A stretch of DNA of 40,490 bases. Origin: Acidobacteria bacterium UBA2161 (lineage in GTDB: Bacteria; Acidobacteriota; Vicinamibacteria; Vicinamibacterales; UBA823). The translations under genes were made by a program, and so were the position numbers. The DNA is taken from the NCBI GenBank assembly GCA_002328835.1, contig DCWN01000018.1:1-40490 (forward strand). The letters run 5' to 3'. Under the pieces are notes generated by a model, which did not search any database, was not told the origin of the DNA, and saw only the letters and a list, made by a program, of their open reading frames with translations. Below are positions 1-7,685 of the stretch, piece by piece (position 1 is the stretch's first letter; each line of letters begins with the position of its first letter).

Positions 1-36
1 ACATTCGTTTGACCCCGTAGAGCCTTGAAAAGAAAG

Positions 37-122
37 TGCCGAGGGTGGGGATCGAACCCACACGAGCCGTGAGGCTCACAGGATTTTAAGTCCTGAGCGT
101 CTGCCAGTTTCGCCACCTCGGC
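37..122 (-). tRNA. tRNA-Leu (anticodon UAA)
   Basis: The reverse complement folds as an 86-nt class II tRNA. It has a GCCGAGG acceptor arm pairing with CCTCGGC, a GGTTCGATCC T-loop, a long variable arm (GAGCC/GGCTC type) and an anticodon loop CTTAAAA that reads UAA. The 3' CCA is not encoded. A second leucine tRNA with the same acceptor and T arms lies at 37815-37900. It lies 52 bases downstream of the DUF4440 gene on the same strand, and no separate promoter is visible in that gap, so it may be transcribed with that gene. Confidence 0.97.
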
Positions 123-174
123 ATCTGGGTGGATCGGCGCCTCTATCCTAGCGCCTGACGTGGCCGAGCGTTGC

Positions 175-612
175 CTACGGGACGATCGGCGTCCCCTGCG
201 ACGCGACGACCTGCCAGCGCCCGTCGCGCCGCTCGAAGACGTCGGTGAAACGGAGCCGGAAGGTAGTCCCGTCGGTGCCAGTGGCGACGTTACGGCCAGT
301 GACGACGGCGAGATCTCCGAACAGGCGGACGCTGATCTCGTCGAACGCCATCGCCGCGATCGGCGGGTCGCCGTTGGCAAACATCTCCCCGATCACGTCG
401 ACCTTGGTCCGCCGGTTTCCGAGGATGTCGATGACGCTCCAATCGTCGGCGATCAACCCTTCGATCCAGGCGCGATCACCATCGACCCAAGCCTCGGCGA
501 GCCGGTGTTCGAGCGCCCTCAACTCCGCGCCGGCGTCCGTGACCTGGGCCGCGGCCGTCATCCCGACCGTCATCGACACCACGAGTGCGACGAGTCTCAG
601 GCTGTGGCGCAT
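175..612 (-). CDS. DUF4440 / SnoaL-like secreted protein
   Basis: A 145-residue protein. A signal peptide (MRHSLRLVALVVSM..., cleavage near TAAAQ) is followed by one NTF2-like cone domain of the DUF4440 type. It shows the family pattern of an early acidic helix (ALEHRLAEAWVDGD), a middle strand (DWSVIDILGNRRTK) and a final DVFERRDGRWQVVASQ strand pair. Such domains bind small ligands or act as isomerases, but many have no known substrate and no function can be assigned here. ATG 612 is preferred over ATG 645 because it sits behind an AAGGGCGG-like ribosome site and begins the signal peptide. The gene lies between a promoter (656-684) and tRNA-Leu. Confidence 0.8.
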   Translation of the reverse strand: MRHSLRLVALVVSMTVGMTAAAQVTDAGAELRALEHRLAEAWVDGDRAWIEGLIADDWSVIDILGNRRTKVDVIGEMFANGDPPIAAMAFDEISVRLFGDLAVVTGRNVATGTDGTTFRLRFTDVFERRDGRWQVVASQGTPIVP

Positions 613-655
613 CCGCCCTTCCCCTGCCGTGTCATGCGTCGCCATCTTGGCGCCG

Positions 656-684
656 ATTCTGGCAGATCCAGGGGAGCGCGTCAG
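656..684 (-). promoter_or_regulatory. sigma-70-type promoter for DUF4440 / tRNA-Leu
   Basis: On the minus strand a -35 CTGACG (684-679) and a -10 CAGAAT (661-656) are separated by exactly 17 bases. The same hexamers with the same 17-base spacing occur at 37967-37939, upstream of the second tRNA-Leu. The spacer is also similar, ending in ATCTGC in both. Conservation in front of two leucine tRNAs supports a real promoter rather than chance. Confidence 0.6.
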
Positions 685-695
685 CCGCCAATCCC

Positions 696-1400
696 TCAGC
701 GGCTGGCGTCGTCGAACAGGCGGATCTCCACCGGGTCGAGCAGTTCGACGGCCAGGCCGGCGCCCGGCATCAGCCGAATCTCGTCGCCGGGTGTCGAGAG
801 GACCGCGGCCGTGCCTGCCCCGCCGCCAATCGCCGCGCCGAGAGCCGCACCCTTTCGCCCGCCGGCGATCGCGCCGAGGAACGCACCCGCGCCGGCACCC
901 AGCCCAATCGTCTTGGCGTCGTCGCGCGTCGTCTCGTCCCCTCGATAGATGAGCGGGGCCGTGCGGATGGCATACTCCTCGTCGTCGACGACGAGTTCGT
1001 GGAAACGAAAGGCCAGCCGGGCTCGACCCTCGACCTTGCCCGACGGGGCGACGTCGATCACCTCGCCGCGCAGTTCACTCCCGCGCCGAATGACGATCCG
1101 TTCATTCACGGTGATGGTCGAACGGACGACGGCCACCACGCGATCGTCGATACGGCTGTCGGTCGAACTCAGGACCAGATCGAGCTCGGCGTCGAGCCGC
1201 ATCCCGGCGGGCACCGTGACGAGTTCGTAGGCCGATGCGCTGGACGTTGCCACGGGCGGCGTCGTGACCACCATCGGCCGCGCCCCCACGGCTGGCGCCG
1301 CCATCCCCGCCCCTTCGCATCCGATCGCCACGACGGCCGTGACCGCCAGGGCCGTTCGTGGCACGGCGACACTCCCGAACCAGAGCACGTAAGAAATCAT
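696..1400 (-). CDS. glycine-zipper envelope protein, putative lipoprotein
   Basis: A 234-residue exported protein. An N-terminal hydrophobic segment ends in a weak lipobox-like VAIGC. The middle is a beta-rich region with PAGMRLDAELDLVLSS and RRGSELRGEVIDV. A glycine-zipper stretch follows (GLGAGAGAFLGAIAGGRKG, then GAALGAAIGGGAG), and the C-terminus contains LAVELLDPVEIRLF. Proteins of this layout are predicted envelope or membrane-inserting proteins. The start at ATG 1400 is set by AAGGAGGG just upstream. GTG 1406 lies immediately after that site and is unlikely. A near-consensus sigma-54 promoter lies 28-43 bases upstream, and the adjacent divergent gene encodes a sigma-54 activator, so this is a likely target of that regulator. 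Confidence 0.75.
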   Translation of the reverse strand: MISYVLWFGSVAVPRTALAVTAVVAIGCEGAGMAAPAVGARPMVVTTPPVATSSASAYELVTVPAGMRLDAELDLVLSSTDSRIDDRVVAVVRSTITVNERIVIRRGSELRGEVIDVAPSGKVEGRARLAFRFHELVVDDEEYAIRTAPLIYRGDETTRDDAKTIGLGAGAGAFLGAIAGGRKGAALGAAIGGGAGTAAVLSTPGDEIRLMPGAGLAVELLDPVEIRLFDDASR

Positions 1401-1427
1401 CTCCACCCTCCTTGTGAGGGTCGGATG

Positions 1428-1443
1428 AGCAATGGGCGTGCCT
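1428..1443 (-). promoter_or_regulatory. sigma-54 (-24/-12) promoter
   Basis: The minus-strand sequence AGGCACGCCCATTGCT matches the sigma-54 consensus TGGCACG-N4-TTGCW except for its first base. The invariant GG and GC are separated by exactly 10 bases. The implied transcription start (near 1417) leaves a leader of about 17 bases that contains the AAGGAGGG ribosome site of the 696-1400 gene. The adjacent divergent gene at 1693 encodes a sigma-54-dependent activator. Confidence 0.72.
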
Positions 1444-1561
1444 CACCGGCGGGAACACGCTCCGAAGCCCGAACGGCCTATCAATCTGGGGTCTGCCAGA
1501 GAACCGGGCCTAGCGGGGCCAGGGAACGCCAGGGGCCCTTGTGGTGTCAAAGTTACATAGT

Positions 1562-1577
1562 CGTAAGAATATTACCG
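1562..1577. promoter_or_regulatory. AT-rich palindrome, possible activator site
   Basis: CGTAAGAATATTACCG contains inverted GTAA/TTAC half-sites in an otherwise very GC-rich gap (1401-1692) between divergent genes. It lies about 120-135 bases upstream of the sigma-54 promoter at 1443-1428 and about 115 bases upstream of the activator gene. A site with related half-sites (GGTAA/TTACC) occurs at 5224-5242 upstream of a second sigma-54-like promoter. The half-site spacing differs (5 versus 3 bases), so the assignment is tentative. Confidence 0.35.
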
Positions 1578-1596
1578 ACCTCGAAGGACCGCGACA

Positions 1597-1635
1597 GACG
1601 GCCGAGGGCCGTCTTCGACCCCGCTCCGCGGGGTC
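1597..1635. repeat. two tandem perfect hairpins
   Basis: GACGGCC-GAG-GGCCGTC (1597-1613) is followed three bases later by GACCCCGC-TCC-GCGGGGTC (1617-1635). These are perfect 7-bp and 8-bp stems with 3-base loops, located 58 bases before the start of the NtrC-type gene. No T-run follows, so they do not look like an intrinsic terminator. They could shape the 5' leader of the regulator mRNA or be a REP-like element. Confidence 0.5.
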
Positions 1636-1692
1636 TGGCGTTCGGTGTCTGGGGCCGACTGTTTCGGAATCGAGGTTGCTAGGTACTGAACT

Positions 1693-3090
1693 ATGGCAGA
1701 GGACACCACCCCGAAGACCCGGGTCCTGATCGCCGAGGACGACACGTCGGCCCGGCGGGGCCTCATGGAGCTGGTTCGCTCCTGGGGGTTCGCCGCCGAG
1801 GGCGCGGCTGACGGCGAGGAGGCGCTCGAGCGGATCACGTCGTTCCGGCCGTCCATCGTCCTGGCCGACCTGGCGATGCCCCGTCGCGACGGCCTCGGCC
1901 TGCTGCGCGCGCTGGAGGGCGACCTAGACGATCTGACCTTCGTGATGATCACCGGCCAGGGGTCGATCGACACGGCCGTCGCGGCGATGAAGGAAGGGGC
2001 CTTCGACTACCTGACCAAGCCGGTCGACCCGCGCCGCCTCCGGCTGCTGCTCGACAAGGTGGTCGAACGCCAGGACACGCTGCGCGAGGTGCGCACCCTC
2101 CGCCAGCAGCTCCACAGCGTCGGCCAGTTCGGCCGGATCATCGGGAACAGCCCGGCCATTCGAGCCATCTACAGGATCATCGAACAGGCCGCCCCGACCG
2201 AAGCGTCGATCCTGATCTGCGGCGAGTCGGGCACCGGCAAGGAACTGACCGCGCGCACGATCCATCAACTCAGTAGACGCGCGGCGCAGCCGTTCGTCGG
2301 ACTGAACTGCGCCGCCATCCCCGAGGCCCTGCTCGAAAGCGAGATGTTCGGTCACGAACGAGGGGCGTTCACCGGCGCCGTCGAGCGACGCACCGGCTGC
2401 TTCGAGTTGGCGCACCGCGGCACGCTCTTCCTCGACGAGGTCGCCGACATGGCGCCCGGCATCCAGGCGAAGCTGCTGCGAGCGTTGCAGGAACGCACGG
2501 TGCGGCGCCTCGGCGGCCAACGTGAGCAGGCAATCGACGTCCGGATCCTCGCCGCGACCAACGCCGACCCGGGCCTCGCGATCGACGCGGGCCGGCTGCG
2601 CGAGGATCTCTTCTACCGTCTCAATGTCGTGATGCTCGAGTTGCCGCCCTTGCGCGATCGGCGTGACGACATCGCGCTGCTGGTGCAGAGCTTCCTCGAG
2701 GAATTCAACACGCGGAACCGGAAGCAGGTGACCGCGGTCGATGCAGCGGCGATGCAGCGGGTGGAGGCCTACGGCTGGCCGGGCAACATCCGTCAACTCC
2801 GGAACGTCATCGAGCGCGCGGTGATCCTGTCGCGCGGGAACTTCATCGAACCGGCTCATCTGCCGCCCGAGTTGCACGAGCAGGCACCGCCCGCGGGTCA
2901 GGCCGACGCGCTGACACCCGGCATGCGGGTCGACGACGCGGAGCGACGACTAATCGAACTCACGCTCGAGCACACGGGCAACAACAAGACCCGTGCGGCG
3001 GCAATTCTCGGCATCAGCGTGAAGACGTTGCACAACAAGTTGAACCGGTTCAAGCAGATGAACGCCGGCGGTGAAGGCGCCGGCGCCTGA
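1693..3090 (+). CDS. NtrC-family sigma-54-dependent response regulator
   Basis: A 465-residue activator with three domains. The receiver domain (about 10-125) has the acidic pocket at E15/D16/D17, phospho-acceptor D59 and K109. The AAA+ sigma-54 interaction domain (about 148-375) has Walker A GESGTGKE at 177-184 and an intact GAFTGA loop at 224-229 for contacting sigma-54. A Fis-type helix-turn-helix at the C-terminus ends in AAAILGISVKTLHNKLNRF. All key residues are present, so it should be a phosphorylation-controlled enhancer-binding protein. It overlaps or abuts the histidine kinase gene, which fixes its partner. No strong ribosome site precedes the ATG. Likely targets are the flanking envelope genes at 696-1400 and 5429-6097. 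Confidence 0.93.
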   Translation: MAEDTTPKTRVLIAEDDTSARRGLMELVRSWGFAAEGAADGEEALERITSFRPSIVLADLAMPRRDGLGLLRALEGDLDDLTFVMITGQGSIDTAVAAMKEGAFDYLTKPVDPRRLRLLLDKVVERQDTLREVRTLRQQLHSVGQFGRIIGNSPAIRAIYRIIEQAAPTEASILICGESGTGKELTARTIHQLSRRAAQPFVGLNCAAIPEALLESEMFGHERGAFTGAVERRTGCFELAHRGTLFLDEVADMAPGIQAKLLRALQERTVRRLGGQREQAIDVRILAATNADPGLAIDAGRLREDLFYRLNVVMLELPPLRDRRDDIALLVQSFLEEFNTRNRKQVTAVDAAAMQRVEAYGWPGNIRQLRNVIERAVILSRGNFIEPAHLPPELHEQAPPAGQADALTPGMRVDDAERRLIELTLEHTGNNKTRAAAILGISVKTLHNKLNRFKQMNAGGEGAGA

Positions 3091-3124
3091 GCCACTCCGA
3101 GACCGTGCCGGCACGGCGCACGTC

Positions 3125-4621
3125 ATGCTCATCACTCTCCGGGCACGCCAGCTGACCGGCGTCGCGCTCATTGTCCTGCTGGCGACCGCGCTCGTCGGCA
3201 CGGTGCACCTCTTCTCGCTGGTCGGAGTCGTGCTGAACGACGCCGAGGCGCACGGCCAACTGCTGGCCCGGGCGATCTTCCAGCGCGCCCGCGATGTCGT
3301 CACCGACGGCCGCGCGGCGGGTGACGCCCTGCGTCGGGATCGCGCGTTACGAACCTTGCTTGCCTCGAGCATCGCCTACGGCCGCGGCGTCTCCTACGCG
3401 ACGATCGTCGACACCGAGGGAACGATACTGCTGCACAGCTTCCCCGGCCGTGAGGGTTCCGGTCACGTCGCCGACGCGCCACTCGCCACCGTGATCGCCG
3501 GCGGGCCGATCGCGCGACTGCGCGCGATCTACAGCGAGCAGACCTACGCCGTCGAGGAATCACTGACGCTCGGCGAGACGCCCTTCGGCGCCGTGCGGAT
3601 CGGGTTGTCCACCGTGCTCCTGCGCGAGGAACTGTCCGACGCGCTCCGTCCGGCCGCCCTGGCCACACTCGTGGCGCTCGCCCTCGCACTCGTGCTGGCT
3701 GCCGGGCTCTCGCCCTGGGTCCTGCGGCCGATTCATGCCCTGCGAGACGGCCAGGACCTCGCCGAACCGGCCGGCACCGACCCGGAGGGTACGGGCGCGG
3801 CGACCGTCGACACGCCGTCGGCCGAATCGGTGCGTCGCCTCGCGGCACTCGCCCGCCCGCTCGCCGGCGTTGCTCACGAAGTGAAGAACCCGCTGAACGC
3901 CATGACGATCCACCTGGAGCTGATCCGGCAGAAGCTAGCCGGTCTGGCAGGGCCGACGGCGACAGTGGGAGGTTCATCGATTCTTGGGATCTCCGAGCCG
4001 ACGGACGCCGATGGCACATCGGCCGCCTCGGCCGACGCGGCGCCCCGCGACGACGACCTGCGGTCGGCGCGGGAACATCTCGACGTGCTCGAAGAGGAGA
4101 TCAAACGGCTCGACGAGATCATTCAAGGGTTCGTCCGGTTCATGCGGCCGCCCGATCTGCGCCTCGAGCCCGTGGCCATCGACGGCCTCGCGCACGAAGT
4201 GCGCGCTCTCATCGCGCCCGAAGCCGAGCGCGCCGGTGTGGCCATCGAGATCGACTGTCCGCCCGCGCTCCCCGCGCTCGCAGCCGATCATGCGCTGCTG
4301 CAGCAGGCGTTCCTCAATCTGGCGCTCAACGCCTGCCAGGCGATGCCGTCGGGCGGAACGTTGCGGATCCGCGCGCGCGCGGCCGCTGGACGCCGTGTGC
4401 ACGTGACGGTGGAGGACACGGGCGAGGGGATCCCGCCCGAGCAACTCGAACGGATCTTCGACCTCTACTACACGAGCCGGGCCGACGGGAGCGGCCTGGG
4501 GCTGGCCATGGTCCACATGGCCGTTCAGCTGCACGGCGGCGAGATCGACGTCGAGTCGACGGCCGGTGTCGGGACCCGATTCCGGCTCGCGCTGCCGCAG
4601 GCGTACAATATCGTCACCTGA
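3125..4621 (+). CDS. membrane sensor histidine kinase
   Basis: A 498-residue kinase from ATG 3125. A GTG at 3071 would add 18 residues and overlap the upstream gene. TM1 (about 8-33) and TM2 (about 175-198) bracket a periplasmic sensor region. The dimerisation domain carries the H-box GVAHEVKNPLNAM with His251. The ATPase domain has N402 in the N-box, a G1 box DTGEGIPPE (431-439) and a GSGLGLAM G2 box (455-462). No clear HAMP domain is seen after TM2. The loop between the two dimerisation helices is about 40 residues of Ala/Ser/Asp/Gly-rich sequence (about 272-315), much longer than usual. It is directly followed by the lipoprotein gene, whose ATG abuts its stop codon. Confidence 0.92.
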   Translation: MLITLRARQLTGVALIVLLATALVGTVHLFSLVGVVLNDAEAHGQLLARAIFQRARDVVTDGRAAGDALRRDRALRTLLASSIAYGRGVSYATIVDTEGTILLHSFPGREGSGHVADAPLATVIAGGPIARLRAIYSEQTYAVEESLTLGETPFGAVRIGLSTVLLREELSDALRPAALATLVALALALVLAAGLSPWVLRPIHALRDGQDLAEPAGTDPEGTGAATVDTPSAESVRRLAALARPLAGVAHEVKNPLNAMTIHLELIRQKLAGLAGPTATVGGSSILGISEPTDADGTSAASADAAPRDDDLRSAREHLDVLEEEIKRLDEIIQGFVRFMRPPDLRLEPVAIDGLAHEVRALIAPEAERAGVAIEIDCPPALPALAADHALLQQAFLNLALNACQAMPSGGTLRIRARAAAGRRVHVTVEDTGEGIPPEQLERIFDLYYTSRADGSGLGLAMVHMAVQLHGGEIDVESTAGVGTRFRLALPQAYNIVT

Positions 4622-5191
4622 ATGACGACGCCGACGCCGACTTCGCAGCGGGCAGGAGTGACTGCCGGGCCGCTGGCGCGCCGCCTCGGATTGGCCGGGT
4701 TCCTGGTCGTCGGATCCGCGTGCGCCAGCGCGCCGCCACCACCACCTCCGCCGCCAACCCCCCCGACCGAAGCCGCCGCACCCAGAGACGCGGCCACCCC
4801 GCCACCCGCCGCACCGGTGCCCGAAGCGGCGCCGGCCGTTCCCACCGCGCCGGCGCCGCCGACCGAGGCCGCGGACGCTGCGACACGACCGAGCCCCACA
4901 GCCGCCACGCCGCCCTCGGCGACACCGCCGGACGCCGCGCCGCCGAGCCGACTCCGCACCGGCCGGACCGAGCGCAACGCTCAGGCTGTTCGACGATCGC
5001 TCGACCGCACCACGACGCAGCTCACCCTCATCGATCGGCGACAGCTCGGCCGGTCTGACAAGGCGCAGTTCGACACGGCGCGGCAGTTTGTCGAGTTGGC
5101 GGAAGCGGCGTTGGAGATGAACAACATCGTGTTCGCGACCGAACTGGCCGAAAAAGCCTCGACCCTCGCGACCGCGCTCTCGTTTCGGTGA
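4622..5191 (+). CDS. Pro/Ala-rich lipoprotein, unknown function
   Basis: A 189-residue protein whose ATG begins at the base after the kinase stop codon, so it is almost certainly cotranscribed with the two-component pair. The N-terminus has a hydrophobic segment (LAGFLVVGSAC) with a plausible lipobox cysteine. A run of eight prolines and about 75 residues of Pro/Ala/Thr-rich linker follow, of the kind that spans the periplasm or cell wall. The last 75 residues form a helical domain (AQAVRRSLDRTTTQL, FVELAEAALEMNNIVFATE). I do not recognise the family. A role as an accessory sensor or envelope subunit of the neighbouring system is inferred only from position. Confidence 0.75.
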   Translation: MTTPTPTSQRAGVTAGPLARRLGLAGFLVVGSACASAPPPPPPPPTPPTEAAAPRDAATPPPAAPVPEAAPAVPTAPAPPTEAADAATRPSPTAATPPSATPPDAAPPSRLRTGRTERNAQAVRRSLDRTTTQLTLIDRRQLGRSDKAQFDTARQFVELAEAALEMNNIVFATELAEKASTLATALSFR

Positions 5192-5223
5192 GCCAGGTCG
5201 GCACGCGCCGATCACGCCAGGAG

Positions 5224-5261
5224 CCCGGTAACTCTTACCGGGTTGTCGACGCACCCAGTAA
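5224..5261. promoter_or_regulatory. palindrome plus half-site, putative enhancer
   Basis: CCCGGTAACTCTTACCGGG (5224-5242) is a perfect 8-bp inverted repeat with a 3-base centre. A related half-site CCCAGTAA follows at 5254-5261. The pair lies 70-110 bases upstream of a -24/-12-like promoter, where NtrC-type activators normally bind. It could alternatively be a terminator hairpin for the 1693-5191 operon, but no T-run follows the stem (it continues TTGTCGAC). Confidence 0.45.
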
Positions 5262-5331
5262 GAATTCCTCGAACCGAGCAGACCGGCCCAACCTGTACCC
5301 CCTGTCGGCGGCCTCTCCACGCCGCCTGATC

Positions 5332-5347
5332 TGGCACGAACCTTGGT
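5332..5347 (+). promoter_or_regulatory. sigma-54-like promoter of the OmpA gene
   Basis: TGGCACGAACCTTGGT matches the -24 element TGGCACG perfectly with correct spacing. The -12 element is TTGG instead of TTGC, a mismatch at a conserved base, so the call is weaker than the one at 1428-1443. The predicted start leaves about 70 bases of leader before ATG 5429. Confidence 0.45.
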
Positions 5348-5428
5348 CTAGAACCAGGCGGGTGCTCGCACGTCGCGGCGACCGCGGCGCTCGCGGGCTG
5401 ACGGAACCATCTGCAAAGGAGGTCGAAC

Positions 5429-6097
5429 ATGATTCGTCGTCTGGTCACCGTCGCTGGTCTCACGGCACTGGTGGGTTTGAGCGCCGGCGCCTGCGCCACC
5501 AAGGGGTACGTTTCCAGCCGGGTCGGGGAGGTCAACGACCAGGTGAACGAACTGGCTGGGGCGCAGTCGGAACACGAGGCGCGCGCGCGTCGCCGCGATG
5601 CCCGGATCGACGAGGTGGACGCCACCGCAAGTGGCGCCGTCGGCGCATCCGAGCGAGCGCGCCTGCAGGCGATCGCGGCCGCCCAAGGCGCCGACGACGC
5701 CCACGGTCGGCTCGACTCGTACGCCGAATCGTCGAGGCGGTTGCTCTTCGAGATCGTCCTCGCGGACGAGCACGGCGAGTTCGGGTTCGCCGAGGCCGAA
5801 CTGCCCTCGACGGCGCAGGCCGAGCTCGACGCGCTCGTCGAACAACTGATCGACTATCCGGTCGCGGTCTACCTGGAAATCGAAGGGCATACCGACGGCA
5901 CCGGCCCGACCGCGTACAACGAACGCCTCGGACGGCGCCGTGCCGAGGCGGTCGTGCACTACCTTCACGAGCGGCACCACCTGCCGCTGCACAAGATGAA
6001 CGTCATCAGTTACGGGGAGGCGCGCCCGGTCGGGCCCAACGACTCGACCGAAGGCCGGGCGAGGAATCGGCGCGTCGTCGTCCGCGTGCTGGTCTGA
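5429..6097 (+). CDS. OmpA-family peptidoglycan-associated lipoprotein
   Basis: A 222-residue protein. The signal peptide ends in a good lipobox-type sequence (GLSAGACATKG). It is followed by a charged helical coiled-coil-like spacer (about 30-105) and a C-terminal OmpA-like domain. The latter has the family core EIEGHTDGTGPTAYNERLG and RRRAEAVVHYL, and ends with EGRARNRRVVVRV, which matches the peptidoglycan-binding pattern. It should sit in the outer membrane and tether it to peptidoglycan. The start is fixed by AAAGGAGG at 5415-5422. It is monocistronic-looking, with the sigma-54-like promoter and palindromic sites upstream. Confidence 0.9.
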   Translation: MIRRLVTVAGLTALVGLSAGACATKGYVSSRVGEVNDQVNELAGAQSEHEARARRRDARIDEVDATASGAVGASERARLQAIAAAQGADDAHGRLDSYAESSRRLLFEIVLADEHGEFGFAEAELPSTAQAELDALVEQLIDYPVAVYLEIEGHTDGTGPTAYNERLGRRRAEAVVHYLHERHHLPLHKMNVISYGEARPVGPNDSTEGRARNRRVVVRVLV

Positions 6098-6103
6098 GGG
6101 TAG

Positions 6104-6137
6104 CCCCAGAGTTCACGTGAGTAGGCAATGTCTGGGG
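6104..6137 (+). terminator. imperfect hairpin after the OmpA gene
   Basis: CCCCAGA (6104-6110) pairs with TCTGGGG (6131-6137), starting seven bases after the OmpA stop codon. The 20-base loop itself contains the palindrome TCACGTGA (6113-6120). There is no U-tract, so intrinsic termination is uncertain. The remainder of the 6098-6234 gap shows no gene. Confidence 0.35.
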
Positions 6138-6234
6138 TTAGATCCCCGGCGCGGGCCGCCGCGTCGGGGCCCTCCTCGCTTAGCGGCTGGCGGTTGAGAC
6201 CCTGCGAGGACGGGTGCTACAGTGCGAAACGTCC

Positions 6235-7662
6235 ATGGCCCTCTTCCAGCGACCACTCGGCGCATCGTGTCTGCTGCTTGGCGTGGTGCTCGCCGCCGCC
6301 TGCGCCGGTCCTCTCGACCCGCCGCCGGCGCGCCATGTCGTCGTCATCTCACTCGACACGACGCGCGCCGATCACTTCGGCTTCATGGGCTCGGCGGACG
6401 CCAGGACGCCGCGGACCGACGCGCTGGCGGCCGAATCGATCGTTCTCACCGATGTGACGACGGTAGCGCCGACGACACTCGCGTCCCACACATCGCTCTT
6501 CACTGGCAGGTATCCGCACCATCACGGCACGCCGCGCAATGGCTTCACGGTGCACCCCGACAACCAGATGCTGCCCGAGATCCTGAAGGCGGAGGGGTTC
6601 CACACGGCCGGCTTCGCCGGTTCGTTCGCCCTGGACTCGCGATTCGATTTCCCGCAGGGGTTCGATCACTACGACGAATCGTTCGACATCCGGAATAGCC
6701 CGCGGGACGGGATCGATCAGAACCAGCGCTCGGCGGCCCGGGTGACTGACGCGGCGCTCGACTACCTGGATGCGACGGGAGTGCCGGACCGGCTGTTCCT
6801 CTTCGCCCACTACTTCGATGCGCACCGGCCCTACGACCCGCCGCCAGAGTTTCTCGATCCACCCGATGCGGAATCGGCCGAGCCCCTGCCGTCGATCGCG
6901 GACCTGAAGCAGCCGGGGCGCTACTCGCCCGGCGAGAGAACGCGGCATGCCCTGAGGTACATCCGGCGCTACGCCGCCGAGATCTCCTCGATGGACGCGG
7001 AACTGGGCCGGCTGTTCGATGGTCTGCGGGAGCGCGGCGTCCTGGACGACGCGATCCTCATCCTGACGAGTGACCACGGCGAGACGTTTCTGGAGCACCG
7101 CGAGCTGTTCGACCATGGCACCGGCGTGTACCAGACGACGATGCACGCGCTCGGGGTGATCCGGCTGCCGAACCGCGCGCTGGGCGGGACACAGGTCGCG
7201 GTCCCGGCTTCGACCATCGATCTGCTGCCGACGGCGCTGGCATGGTTGGGGCTCGCGATCCCGGACAACGTCGACGGCGTCGCGCTGCCGCTGGAGGCCG
7301 AGGCCCTCGGCGCGCGCGCAGCCGGCCGTCAGTTCGGGCAGGCCACGAAGCCGATCGGCGCGATCGAAGACGACCAGCCGTGGGCAAACCTGCGCAAGGC
7401 GCGCTTCGTGCGGCAGGGACCCTTCAAGCTCGTCCAGATTCCCTACCTCGAGCGCGAGGAACTGTTCCACCTGGCCTCGGATCCCGACGAACAGCACGAT
7501 CTACTGCGGCGGCCGAGCGCACAGGCGCGCGGGATCGCGGACGAACTGCGGCCGGCCCTGGAGTCGTGGGCCAGGACGGCCGACCCGCTGCCGTCGAGCT
7601 TCGCCCGGGAGCAGGAGGACGACACCATCAGGCGGCTCCGAAGCCTGGGCTATGTGCGGTAG
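6235..7662 (+). CDS. sulfatase-fold (alkaline phosphatase superfamily) lipoprotein
   Basis: A 475-residue exported hydrolase. From ATG 6235 a signal peptide ends in LAAACAGPL, a lipobox; GTG 6214 would add seven residues. Metal-site elements of the superfamily are visible: VVISLDTTRADHFGFMG near the N-terminus and LILTSDHGETFLEH in the middle. The canonical sulfatase C/S-x-P-x-R signature is not present. The equivalent place reads VAPTTLASHTSLFTGRYPHHHG, so a formylglycine is not expected and the substrate may be a phospho- or sulfo-ester handled by another nucleophile. A decayed copy of its C-terminal third lies at about 29600-29890 on the other strand. Confidence 0.85.
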   Translation: MALFQRPLGASCLLLGVVLAAACAGPLDPPPARHVVVISLDTTRADHFGFMGSADARTPRTDALAAESIVLTDVTTVAPTTLASHTSLFTGRYPHHHGTPRNGFTVHPDNQMLPEILKAEGFHTAGFAGSFALDSRFDFPQGFDHYDESFDIRNSPRDGIDQNQRSAARVTDAALDYLDATGVPDRLFLFAHYFDAHRPYDPPPEFLDPPDAESAEPLPSIADLKQPGRYSPGERTRHALRYIRRYAAEISSMDAELGRLFDGLRERGVLDDAILILTSDHGETFLEHRELFDHGTGVYQTTMHALGVIRLPNRALGGTQVAVPASTIDLLPTALAWLGLAIPDNVDGVALPLEAEALGARAAGRQFGQATKPIGAIEDDQPWANLRKARFVRQGPFKLVQIPYLEREELFHLASDPDEQHDLLRRPSAQARGIADELRPALESWARTADPLPSSFAREQEDDTIRRLRSLGYVR

Positions 7663-7685
7663 GCGTGGCATGGGGGATGAAGCGT

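Noticed and set aside
5224..5242. Palindrome as intrinsic terminator of the two-component operon
   Set aside because: A perfect stem but no T-run after it. The related half-site and distance to the -24/-12 site fit an activator site better, though termination is not excluded.
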